Source of the DNA: Nitrospirota bacterium
Lineage (GTDB): Bacteria > Nitrospirota > JACRHJ01
NCBI GenBank assembly: GCA_027328825.1
Contig: DAHWTK010000006.1
Location: 1-28,413, forward strand
Direction of reading: 5' to 3'
DNA: 28,413 nucleotides
Part shown: positions 23,023 through 28,413 of the stretch, in pieces
Numbering within the stretch: position 1 is the first letter of the stretch
How the letters are laid out: every line of letters begins with the position of its first letter
Translations under genes and position numbers: made by a program
The notes under the pieces: generated by a model
The model's input: only the letters and a program-made list of their open reading frames with translations
What the model was told of the DNA's origin: nothing
Database searches by the model: none

Positions 23023-23813
23023 CTGCCTGTCTCTTTGGCTTCGTTCCAGAGCCTGTCCATTTCCGTCAGCGTCATGTCCGAAAGTTCCACGCCGAGCCCG
23101 GCAGTCTGCTCCTCGATATACTGAAAACGTGAGATGAACTTGGATATGGTCTTCCGGAGGGCGTCCTCCGGGTTTACTCCGATAAAGCGCGCGATGTTCA
23201 CGAGGACGAAGAACACGTCGCCAAGCTCATCTTCCATCATTGCGGGGTCTCCCTCGCGCAGAGTCTTCTTGAATTCTCCGACTTCCTCATCCAGTTTTGC
23301 CACAACGTCCTGGATTTTGTCCCACTCGAACCCGACACGCGCCGCACGCTCCTGGAGCCTGTGCGCGCGTATGAGCGCCGGCAGTTCTTTCGGTACCCCT
23401 TCCAGTATGGATTTTCTTTCCGAGTATCCCTTCTCCGCTTTCTTTATTTTCTCCCAGTCCGCGAGGACTTCGGCGGAGGTGCCAAGCTTTTTTTCCCCGA
23501 AGACGTGCGGGTGTCTAAGCCGCATCTTTTCGTTGATGCGCATCAGGACGTCGTCGATTGTAAATTCTCCCCTCTCAGAGGCGAGCCGCGCATGGAAGAT
23601 TACCTGGAAGAGAAGGTCCCCAAGTTCCTCCTTTATCTTGGCAGGATTTCCCTCGTCTATTGACTCCAGAACCTCGTAAGTCTCTTCGATGAGGAACGGT
23701 TTCAGCGATTCGTGGGTCTGCTCCCTGTCCCAGGGACACCCGTCAGGTCCGCGAAGCCGCGCCATTACATCAACTATATCCTTGAAATAGTCTTTTTTCA
23801 AACCGGCTCCCAT
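23019..23813 (-). CDS. mazG: nucleoside triphosphate pyrophosphohydrolase MazG
   Basis: A 264-residue house-cleaning enzyme that hydrolyses (d)NTPs to monophosphate and pyrophosphate; E. coli MazG, which also lowers ppGpp, is 263 residues. Seen: two tandem MazG domains. The first has LRGPDGCPWDREQTHESL and the metal motif EETYEVLESI with KEELGDLLFQ; the second has EEVGEFKKTL with MEDELGDVFF and NIARFIGVNPEDAL. It is the first gene of a four-gene minus-strand operon with an ABC exporter and the FG-GAP protein. AAAGG (23816-23820) serves as ribosome site. Confidence 0.94.
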   Translation of the reverse strand: MGAGLKKDYFKDIVDVMARLRGPDGCPWDREQTHESLKPFLIEETYEVLESIDEGNPAKIKEELGDLLFQVIFHARLASERGEFTIDDVLMRINEKMRLRHPHVFGEKKLGTSAEVLADWEKIKKAEKGYSERKSILEGVPKELPALIRAHRLQERAARVGFEWDKIQDVVAKLDEEVGEFKKTLREGDPAMMEDELGDVFFVLVNIARFIGVNPEDALRKTISKFISRFQYIEEQTAGLGVELSDMTLTEMDRLWNEAKETGR

Positions 23814-23833
23814 GCCTTTTTTACAAATTTAAA

Positions 23834-23861
23834 ATTATATCATCATAAAAAATGTTTGCAA
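23834..23861 (-). promoter_or_regulatory. probable promoter of the mazG operon
   Basis: On the minus strand TTGCAA (23861-23856, 4/6) precedes TATAAT (23839-23834, 6/6) by 16 bases. Predicted start near 23827, about 14 bases before the mazG ATG. It lies in the AT-rich divergent gap shared with the MshEN gene. Confidence 0.45.
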
Positions 23862-23890
23862 GGATAAATGGGATATAATTTTCTTTTTCG

Positions 23891-23919
23891 TTGACAGTAA
23901 TTATTATAATTGATATTGT
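23891..23919 (+). promoter_or_regulatory. promoter of the MshEN-domain gene
   Basis: TTGACA (23891-23896, 6/6) is followed after 17 bases by TATTGT (23914-23919, 4/6). Predicted start near 23926, about 32 bases before the ATG, with AAAGAGG (23944-23950) as ribosome site. Confidence 0.5.
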
Positions 23920-23938
23920 AAGTTCAATCTTCAATTAT
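23906..23938. promoter_or_regulatory. operator-like inverted repeat over the MshEN-gene promoter
   Basis: ATAATTGA (23906-23913) and TCAATTAT (23931-23938) form a perfect 8-bp inverted repeat with a 17-base centre that contains the proposed -10 hexamer and transcription start. Two turn-spaced half sites (25 bases centre to centre) could bind a dimeric regulator. AT-richness makes a chance match possible. Confidence 0.35.
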
Positions 23939-23957
23939 CATTCTAAAGAGGCATATT

Positions 23958-24695
23958 ATGGCAGGGCGCAAGAAGCTCGGAGAGTTGCTGTTGGGGAAGG
24001 GGCTGATAGACGATATGCAGCTCCGTTCAGCAATGAGCCACCAGCGGAGCTGGGGTGGGAAAATCGGTTCCGCGCTGGTAGAGCTTGGGTTTATCTCGAC
24101 CGAAGAGATCGAAAAAGTATTGGAGGAACAGCTCAGGCAGAAATGCCTTACCGAGGCGCAGATGGTCCCGGAGCCGGAGGCCATCGCCCTTATGAATGCG
24201 CAGGATGTGGCAAAATATGTCGCGTTACCGCTTCGAGTGCGGGGGAATGAAGTTTTTATAGCCCTCAGCAATCCTTTCGACCTTTCCATTACGGACGAGA
24301 TTGGTTTTAAACTCGGGAAAAGGGTCCGGGGATTACTTGCCGTGGAATCGGTCATAAAAAAGTCCATAAAAAAATATTACGGTGGCTCCGGCGGCAGGGA
24401 ATACAAGGTCGACATAAAAAATGCTGGGCCGGATGACAAGGTAGAGATAGTTCATTTCGAAAGAGATTCGTTTCATAACGCAATGAATGTCCTTGATGCT
24501 CCGTTCGGGTATCAGGACGGGCTCATAGTCGAGACTGAAAACAGGAAATCCGACGATACGCCGACACCGGAGGACATTAAGCTGGTTGACGCGCTTGTCC
24601 ATCTTTTATTAGAAAAAGGTATAATAACCCGGGAAGAGCTTAAAGTCCGGCTGGCACATCTTAAAAACGGTGCCGCTGACTCAAAAAAATCTTGA
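23958..24695 (+). CDS. stand-alone MshEN/GspE N-terminal-domain protein
   Basis: A 245-residue soluble protein built on the N-terminal domain of type II secretion/type IV pilus ATPases (GspE, PilB, MshE) without the ATPase. Seen: two tandem MshEN-type motifs, KLGELLLGKGLI..LRSAMSHQ (6-29) and KIGSALVELGFIS..IEKVLEEQ (35-58), the pattern that binds cyclic di-GMP in MshE; then the T2SSE_N fold (~65-140; ALMNAQDVAKYVALPLRVRGNEVFIALSNP shortened here). A charged linker leads to a C-terminal helix pair (~204-237; LLLEKGIITREELKVRL). No Walker motifs exist. It may be a c-di-GMP-responsive adapter, but binding is inferred. Its stop codon lies within the -35 box of the tRNA promoter. Confidence 0.75.
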   Translation: MAGRKKLGELLLGKGLIDDMQLRSAMSHQRSWGGKIGSALVELGFISTEEIEKVLEEQLRQKCLTEAQMVPEPEAIALMNAQDVAKYVALPLRVRGNEVFIALSNPFDLSITDEIGFKLGKRVRGLLAVESVIKKSIKKYYGGSGGREYKVDIKNAGPDDKVEIVHFERDSFHNAMNVLDAPFGYQDGLIVETENRKSDDTPTPEDIKLVDALVHLLLEKGIITREELKVRLAHLKNGAADSKKS

Positions 24696-24720
24696 CAAAA
24701 AAAGCGACTGGAATTATATT
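24692..24720 (+). promoter_or_regulatory. strong promoter of the tRNA cluster
   Basis: TTGACA (24692-24697, 6/6) is followed after exactly 17 bases by TATATT (24715-24720, 5/6). Predicted start near 24727, 19 bases before tRNA-Gly. The -35 hexamer contains the TGA stop of the upstream gene. Confidence 0.7.
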
Positions 24721-24745
24721 CATACGCTGTCGAATGCAGGTTTTT

Positions 24746-24820
24746 GCGGGTGTAACTCAGTGGTAGAGTGTCACCTTGCCAAGGTGAAAGTCACGAGTTC
24801 GAATCTCGCCACCCGCTCCA
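24746..24820 (+). tRNA. tRNA-Gly (anticodon GCC)
   Basis: Full cloverleaf of 75 bases with encoded CCA. Acceptor GCGGGTG pairs with CACCCGC; D stem ACTC/GAGT; anticodon stem TCACC/GGTGA with loop TTGCCAA, so anticodon GCC at 24778-24780; T loop TTCGAAT. The outermost T-stem pair (49-65) is an A-C mismatch. First of a Gly-Cys-Leu cluster. Confidence 0.96.
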
Positions 24821-24828
24821 AAAATAAA

Positions 24829-24892
24829 AGCCGGGCCAGGTACGCGATTTTGACGTGTAGGGATTAGTCGTCTGCCTGCCGGCTCTTTTTTT
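24829..24892 (+). terminator. possible intrinsic terminator between tRNA-Gly and tRNA-Cys
   Basis: AGCCGG-gc-CAGG (24829-24840) pairs with CCTG-CCGGCT (24875-24884) with a two-base bulge, followed by seven T (24886-24892) that end one base before tRNA-Cys. The loop is long (34 bases). It could instead be a processing structure, since no separate promoter for tRNA-Cys is visible. Confidence 0.4.
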
Positions 24893-24893
24893 C

Positions 24894-24968
<75 letters not shown>

Positions 24969-24976
24969 TTCCCTGG

Positions 24977-25002
24977 CCGGTCTTAATTTAGACTGGTCTT
25001 TT
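24977..25002 (+). terminator. possible intrinsic terminator or processing hairpin after tRNA-Cys
   Basis: CCGGTCT (24977-24983) pairs with AGACTGG (24990-24996, one G-U pair) around a 6-base loop, followed by TCTTTT. It lies nine bases after the tRNA-Cys CCA. The U-run is short, so termination would be partial. Confidence 0.4.
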
Positions 25003-25059
25003 CCCTTAGTCCTTGTTCTTGTAGCTGCCCTATTTTATGGGGCGATTTTCCCGCTCTCT

Positions 25060-25148
25060 GCCGGAGTGGCGGAATAGGTAGACGCAGCGGACTTAAAATC
25101 CGCTGGCCCGTAAGGGCCGTACCAGTTCGATTCTGGTCTTCGGCACCA
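25060..25148 (+). tRNA. tRNA-Leu (anticodon TAA)
   Basis: Class II tRNA of 89 bases with encoded CCA. Acceptor GCCGGAG pairs with CTTCGGC (G-U allowed); anticodon stem GCGGA/TCCGC with loop CTTAAAA, anticodon TAA (25094-25096); long variable arm GCCC-GTAA-GGGC; T arm ACCAG-TTCGATT-CTGGT. Confidence 0.96.
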
Positions 25149-25221
25149 TAAAATCAATGAGTTTGGCAGCCCCCTTCCTGCGAATTCACGGTATTATTCC
25201 CCCCTGGCTGCGCCAAAATTG

Positions 25222-25227
25222 TATAAT
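25222..25227 (+). promoter_or_regulatory. -10 box of dinB, seven bases before the start codon
   Basis: A perfect TATAAT is followed by six bases and then ATG 25234. No recognisable -35 lies 16-18 bases upstream. Transcription from here would start on the A of the ATG. Confidence 0.4.
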
Positions 25228-25233
25228 GTCATT

Positions 25234-26301
25234 ATGCGCACCATTCTGCATATCGACATGGACGCCTTCTTCGCGGCGATAGAGGAACTGCGGCATCCGG
25301 AGCTTAAGGGCAGGCCGCTTGTAATAGGCGGAAACGGAGACCCGAACACGCGGGGTGTCGTATCGACGGCGAACTATGCCGCGAGGGAGTTCGGCATTCA
25401 TTCCGCGATGCCGCTCCGTGAGGCATACCGCCGATGCCCTTCATGCGTTTTCCTGCCGGTGGACTATGCCGAATATTCCCGCGCCTCCAGGGAGATGATG
25501 GAGGTCTTGAGGGAGTTCGGCTGCGCAATCGAAGAGGTCGGCATAGACGAGGCTTTCATGGACATCACGGACAGCCCGCTCGGCACGCCTGAAGATATTG
25601 GCAGAAAACTGAAGGAGCGTATAAAGGAGAAAACTGGCCTCACGGCGTCCGTGGGGATTGCGCCGAACAAGCTGGTCGCCAAGATTGCCTCCGACCTTGA
25701 GAAGCCGGACGGGTTAACGATAATCCCCGAAGGCAGGGTGCGCGAGAGGCTTGCTCCATTAAAGGCGGACAGGGTATGGGGCGTGGGAGAGGTGACGTAT
25801 GCCAGGCTCGTTAAGATGGGGATAAAGACGCTGGGCGACCTTGCCCATGCGGACGACGGGAAGCTTGCAGCCGAATTCGGAGAGAACTGGGGGAGAAGCC
25901 TCAAGGAGCGCGCCTGCGGAATTGACGACTCAGAACTTGTTACGGAGTGGGAGCCGAAATCGCTTTCGAGGGAGACGACGTTTGAGCGGGACACCGCGAA
26001 GGTGCTTGAGATAAAAAAGGAGTTCGAGTGGATGGCCCTGGACCTGGAGCATCGGCTGAAGAAGCGGAATTTCCTGGCTAGGACGGTTACGGTAAAACTC
26101 CGCTACAATGATTTTACCACCCTGACCCGCGCGAAAACCATGGAGCGCCCGACTGCCGAGCACGAGCCTATAATGCGCGCCGGACTTGGGCTTTTGCACA
26201 AGTTCCCGTGGGAGCGTCCTGTGCGGCTCGTCGGGCTTCGGGTGTCGAACTTCATTACGGATGAACAGCAGTCCACGTCTTCCGAAGCCTCTCTTTTTTG
26301 A
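25234..26301 (+). CDS. dinB: DNA polymerase IV (Y-family)
   Basis: A 355-residue translesion polymerase. Seen: metal ligands Asp8 (HIDMDAFF) and Asp105-Glu106 (VGIDEAF); steric-gate Phe12; SxYAxxxGI-like TANYAAREFGIHSAMP; SVGIAPNKLVAKIASDLEKPDG; little-finger domain ~230-340. The C-terminus ends in SLF, resembling the beta-clamp-binding QLSLF motif. ATG 25234 is chosen (family start MRTILHIDMD); the frame extends to a TTG at 25219 without support. There is no ribosome site before the ATG. No clear LexA box is visible, but the LexA motif of this lineage is unknown to me. Confidence 0.95.
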   Translation: MRTILHIDMDAFFAAIEELRHPELKGRPLVIGGNGDPNTRGVVSTANYAAREFGIHSAMPLREAYRRCPSCVFLPVDYAEYSRASREMMEVLREFGCAIEEVGIDEAFMDITDSPLGTPEDIGRKLKERIKEKTGLTASVGIAPNKLVAKIASDLEKPDGLTIIPEGRVRERLAPLKADRVWGVGEVTYARLVKMGIKTLGDLAHADDGKLAAEFGENWGRSLKERACGIDDSELVTEWEPKSLSRETTFERDTAKVLEIKKEFEWMALDLEHRLKKRNFLARTVTVKLRYNDFTTLTRAKTMERPTAEHEPIMRAGLGLLHKFPWERPVRLVGLRVSNFITDEQQSTSSEASLF

Positions 26302-26329
26302 TTGAAAATCTTTTTTTAAGGCATATTAT
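26302..26329 (+). promoter_or_regulatory. promoter of the patatin-like lipoprotein gene
   Basis: TTGAAA (26302-26307, 5/6) and TATTAT (26324-26329, 5/6) with a 16-base spacer. Predicted start near 26336, about 18 bases before the TTG start. Confidence 0.45.
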
Positions 26330-26353
26330 ATTAGCGAAGGAGAAGTCCGAGCA

Positions 26354-27250
26354 TTGGAGAGCCGCCGGTATATTTTCCCGTTTATAATTGCTTCGTTTTT
26401 ATTCTACGCATCCTGCGCCGGGACGAGACCGGCCCAGATTGTCTCTGCGCCCGTAAAGTCCCCTCCGGCCAAGGTTGCGCTCGTCCTTGGCGCCGGTGCC
26501 GCAAGAGGGTTCGCGCATATCGGCGTAATCAAGGTATTGGAAGCGAACCATATCCCGATCAACATGGTGGTCGGCACCAGCGCCGGAAGTGTCGTCGGCA
26601 GTCTTTACGCCGCCGGGTATAACGGATTCCAGCTCCAGAAACTTGCGCTGAACGTCAATAAATCGGACATCGTCGATTTATGTTTTCCGGACAACGGTTT
26701 CATAAAGGGCGACAAGCTTGAGGCGTTCGTGAACCGGATGGTAAAGAATACGCCGCTCGAACAACTGAAGATCCCCTTTTATCCTGTGGCGACAGACATC
26801 CGGACCGGCAAGGAAGTGGTGTTCGCAACAGGGAACACCGGCGAGGCCGTTCGCGCAAGCTGTTCCATACCAGGCGTCTTCCGACCGACGTCTTTCGGCG
26901 GCAGGACTTTTGTCGATGGAGGCGTTGTAAGTCCCATAGCTGTAAACGCGGCCAGAGCGCGCGGCGCGGACATCGTCATAGCCGTGGACATATCTTCCGA
27001 TCTTGATCACTCAGCACCGCAGGGGACCGTGGATACGATACTTCAATCCGTAAATATTATGTATTCTAAAATATCTTCCATTCAACTCCCGGGCGCGGAT
27101 GTCATAATACGTCCTAAGGTCGGGAACATAGGTTCGAGCGACTTCGACAAGAGAAACGAAGCCATAATGGAAGGTGAGGAGGCGGCCACCGAAGCGATGC
27201 CCAGGATAAAGGCGGCGCTTGCGAAACTGCGCGCGGCTGGGCGGCTGTGA
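26354..27250 (+). CDS. patatin-like phospholipase, predicted lipoprotein
   Basis: A 298-residue serine lipase-fold protein. Seen: N-terminal signal with lipobox-like FYASC (Cys21), oxyanion motif GAGAARG (46-52), nucleophile elbow GTSAG with Ser76, and the dyad Asp188 in VDGG. The set is complete, so acyl hydrolase activity on phospholipids or lysophospholipids is likely. The TTG start is required for the signal segment; GAAGGAGAAG (26335-26344) is the ribosome site, slightly far. The residue at -3 of the lipobox is Tyr rather than Leu, so lipidation is probable but not certain. Close in type to the RssA/YchK family, but those are cytoplasmic. Confidence 0.85.
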   Translation: MESRRYIFPFIIASFLFYASCAGTRPAQIVSAPVKSPPAKVALVLGAGAARGFAHIGVIKVLEANHIPINMVVGTSAGSVVGSLYAAGYNGFQLQKLALNVNKSDIVDLCFPDNGFIKGDKLEAFVNRMVKNTPLEQLKIPFYPVATDIRTGKEVVFATGNTGEAVRASCSIPGVFRPTSFGGRTFVDGGVVSPIAVNAARARGADIVIAVDISSDLDHSAPQGTVDTILQSVNIMYSKISSIQLPGADVIIRPKVGNIGSSDFDKRNEAIMEGEEAATEAMPRIKAALAKLRAAGRL

Positions 27251-27257
27251 ATTCGGC

Positions 27258-27286
27258 TTGACAGGGGCGGTGCGGCCGGTTATATT
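27258..27286 (+). promoter_or_regulatory. promoter of the arsR-arsM pair
   Basis: TTGACA (27258-27263, 6/6) and TATATT (27281-27286, 5/6) with a 17-base spacer, the same hexamers as the tRNA promoter. Predicted start near 27293, leaving a leader of about 90 bases. GGTA (27293-27296) and TACC (27309-27312) flank an AT-rich centre right at the predicted start, a possible but weak ArsR-family operator. Confidence 0.6.
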
Positions 27287-27382
27287 CATAAAGGTATTTA
27301 AATATATCTACCGGGAATCCGCAAGCAGTGGCGGCGATTTGCAAGGGTAGTTTTTTTGAGGCATGAAAAGGAGGGCAAGGAA

Positions 27383-27820
27383 GTGGAAAAGCTTATACCC
27401 GTATTCAAGGCGATGGCGGACGAAACGAGGCTCAGAATTTTAAAGCTCCTTTCCTGCGGAGACGAAATATGTGTCTGCGACCTGACTGAGGCCCTGGATA
27501 TGACCCAGCCGAACATCTCGTTCCATCTGGGCATACTCAGGGAAGCGGGACTTATTAAAGACAGGCGGGAGGGACGCTGGAGCTTTTATCAGCTCGATAC
27601 GGGCGACATGCTGAACCGCGTGCTGGTTCCCACTTCCCTTGAGAGGGTTACGGGCAAGAAGCTCGACGGCGACAAAAAGCGCCTGGATACGGCGCGGAAG
27701 GCGAAGGAAAGCGCAAGGGTGGCCAAGGGAAAGGCCGATAAGCCAAAAGTTAAAAGAGGTCGCAAGCCGGGCGTCGCCGGTACGAAATCCGCCGTTAAAA
27801 GAAAGTCTGCGGAGGGTTGA
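27383..27820 (+). CDS. arsR: ArsR-family repressor with a basic AT-hook-like tail
   Basis: A 145-residue metalloid-responsive repressor. Seen: winged helix-turn-helix (1 to ~90; FKAMADETRLRIL, then recognition region MTQPNISFHLGILREAGLI) and Cys25, Cys30 and Cys32 in LSCGDEICVCDL, like the arsenic site CVCDLC of classical ArsR but with Thr in place of the third Cys; Cys25 may supply the third ligand. Residues ~92-145 are an extra Lys/Arg/Ala-rich tail with KRGRKPG, which resembles an AT-hook core. The GTG start at 27383 is chosen over TTG 27356 because AAAGGAGGG (27367-27375) is ideally spaced. arsM follows after five bases. Confidence 0.85.
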   Translation: MEKLIPVFKAMADETRLRILKLLSCGDEICVCDLTEALDMTQPNISFHLGILREAGLIKDRREGRWSFYQLDTGDMLNRVLVPTSLERVTGKKLDGDKKRLDTARKAKESARVAKGKADKPKVKRGRKPGVAGTKSAVKRKSAEG

Positions 27821-27825
27821 CGGCA

Positions 27826-28413
27826 ATGGACAGGAAGATAAAAGTAAGCGTACAGAAGACCTATTCGGGCATCGCAAAAGGCGAGTCGGTGGGCTGTTGC
27901 GGCTCAACAAAACCGAAGTTCGCGCACGAAAAAAATATAGGCTATGACGTAAAAGAACTCATGGGTCTGCCGGAGGGCGCAATACTCGGCGTCGGCTGCG
28001 GCAACCCTGTCGCCCTCGCCTCATTGAAGGAAGGCGAGATGGTTCTTGATTTAGGTTCCGGTGCAGGTATAGACGTTTTTCTCGCTGCGGGAAGGGTCGG
28101 CCATTCGGGCAGGGTGATAGGTGTTGACATGACGCCTGAGATGCTTGCACGCGCAAGAAAGAACGCCGAGGACGGAAAATTCACGAACGTCGAGTTCCGC
28201 CAGGGCGAGGTGGAAAGCCTGCCCGTGGAGGATTCTTCTGTGGACTGCGTGATAAGCAACTGCGTTATAAACCTCTCCGTGGACAAGGACAGGACTTTCT
28301 CAGAGGCATTCCGCGTCTTGAGGAGTGGAGGGCGGCTGATGGTGTCGGACATCGTCCTTACGAAAGACCTGCCGCGCACTGTCGTGGAAAATGTCGAGGC
28401 GTATACCGGATGC
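27826..28413 (+). CDS. arsM: arsenite methyltransferase ArsM (3'-truncated by window edge)
   Basis: The first 196 residues of a SAM-dependent methyltransferase that methylates As(III); the frame is open to the window end. Seen: Cys24-Cys25 (GCCGS), Cys58 (GVGCGNP), SAM motif I LDLGSGAGIDVFLAA (75-89), Cys146 (SNCVINLS), and Cys196 in AYTGC. These match the conserved arsenic-binding cysteines of the ArsM family. ATG 27826 has GGAGGGT about nine bases upstream. Together with the CVCDL-type ArsR directly upstream, this is an arsenic-responsive methylation module. Methylated arsenic may leave by diffusion; no ars efflux pump is seen inside the window. Confidence 0.9.
   Translation, partial: MDRKIKVSVQKTYSGIAKGESVGCCGSTKPKFAHEKNIGYDVKELMGLPEGAILGVGCGNPVALASLKEGEMVLDLGSGAGIDVFLAAGRVGHSGRVIGVDMTPEMLARARKNAEDGKFTNVEFRQGEVESLPVEDSSVDCVISNCVINLSVDKDRTFSEAFRVLRSGGRLMVSDIVLTKDLPRTVVENVEAYTGC

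Noticed and set aside
25160..25180. Possible sigma-54 site (TGGCAGC...CTGC) before dinB
   Set aside because: Spacing of the GG and GC elements is again too long (15).
27293..27357. Riboswitch or attenuator in the arsR leader (T-run at 27351-27357)
   Set aside because: I could not find a stable stem directly before the T-run, and ArsR itself explains arsenic control.

Overview
This window is a dense, moderately GC-rich chromosomal segment (mid-50s % GC by eye; frequent ATA-Ile and AGG-Arg codons) from a Gram-negative bacterium. Lipopolysaccharide-transport genes (lptC-lptA-lptB) run directly into rpoN, a long-form hibernation factor, ptsN, hprK, rapZ, a mannose-type EIIA, HPr and enzyme I. 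rpoN/LPT genes together with HPr kinase and a PTS that shows no sugar permease are typical of Deltaproteobacteria in the broad sense (Desulfobacterota) and neighbouring phyla such as Nitrospirota. I cannot place it more precisely from sequence alone.

Layout. 1-1661: an ABC exporter pair (the ATPase is probably cut at the window edge). 1783-4811: a compact three-gene cassette of a B12-type radical SAM enzyme, a FabD-like acyltransferase that lacks the malonate-binding arginine, and a FabG-like ketoreductase, suggesting unusual acyl or lipid chemistry. 4844-7231 (minus): a secreted lytic transglycosylase with LysM repeats. 7408-9165: queE, carrying an in-frame palindromic repeat, abutting a Ppx/GppA phosphatase. 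9275-18106: the long lpt-rpoN-PTS operon, with many GTG/TTG starts and overlapping or near-touching genes. 18121-19790: an OmpR-type response regulator and a histidine kinase with almost no periplasmic sensor. 19783-23813 (minus): mazG, an ABC exporter pair and a secreted FG-GAP-repeat protein, all translationally coupled. 23958-24695: a stand-alone MshEN/GspE-N domain protein. 24746-25148: tRNA-Gly(GCC), tRNA-Cys(GCA), tRNA-Leu(TAA). 25234-27250: DNA polymerase IV and a patatin-like lipoprotein. 27383-28413: an ArsR-type repressor with a basic tail followed by an arsenite methyltransferase that runs off the window.

How the parts fit. The lpt genes move LPS to the outer membrane. RpoN, EIIA-Ntr, HPr, HPr kinase, EIIA-Man and RapZ look like a regulatory phosphorelay rather than a sugar importer. 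The best candidates for something new are the radical SAM/acyltransferase/ketoreductase cassette, a ten-codon micro-ORF with a hairpin between EIIA-Man and HPr, the ArsR with an AT-hook-like basic tail, and two genes (queE, dinB) whose promoters sit so close to the start codon that leaderless transcripts are likely. No CRISPR array, prophage or insertion sequence is visible.
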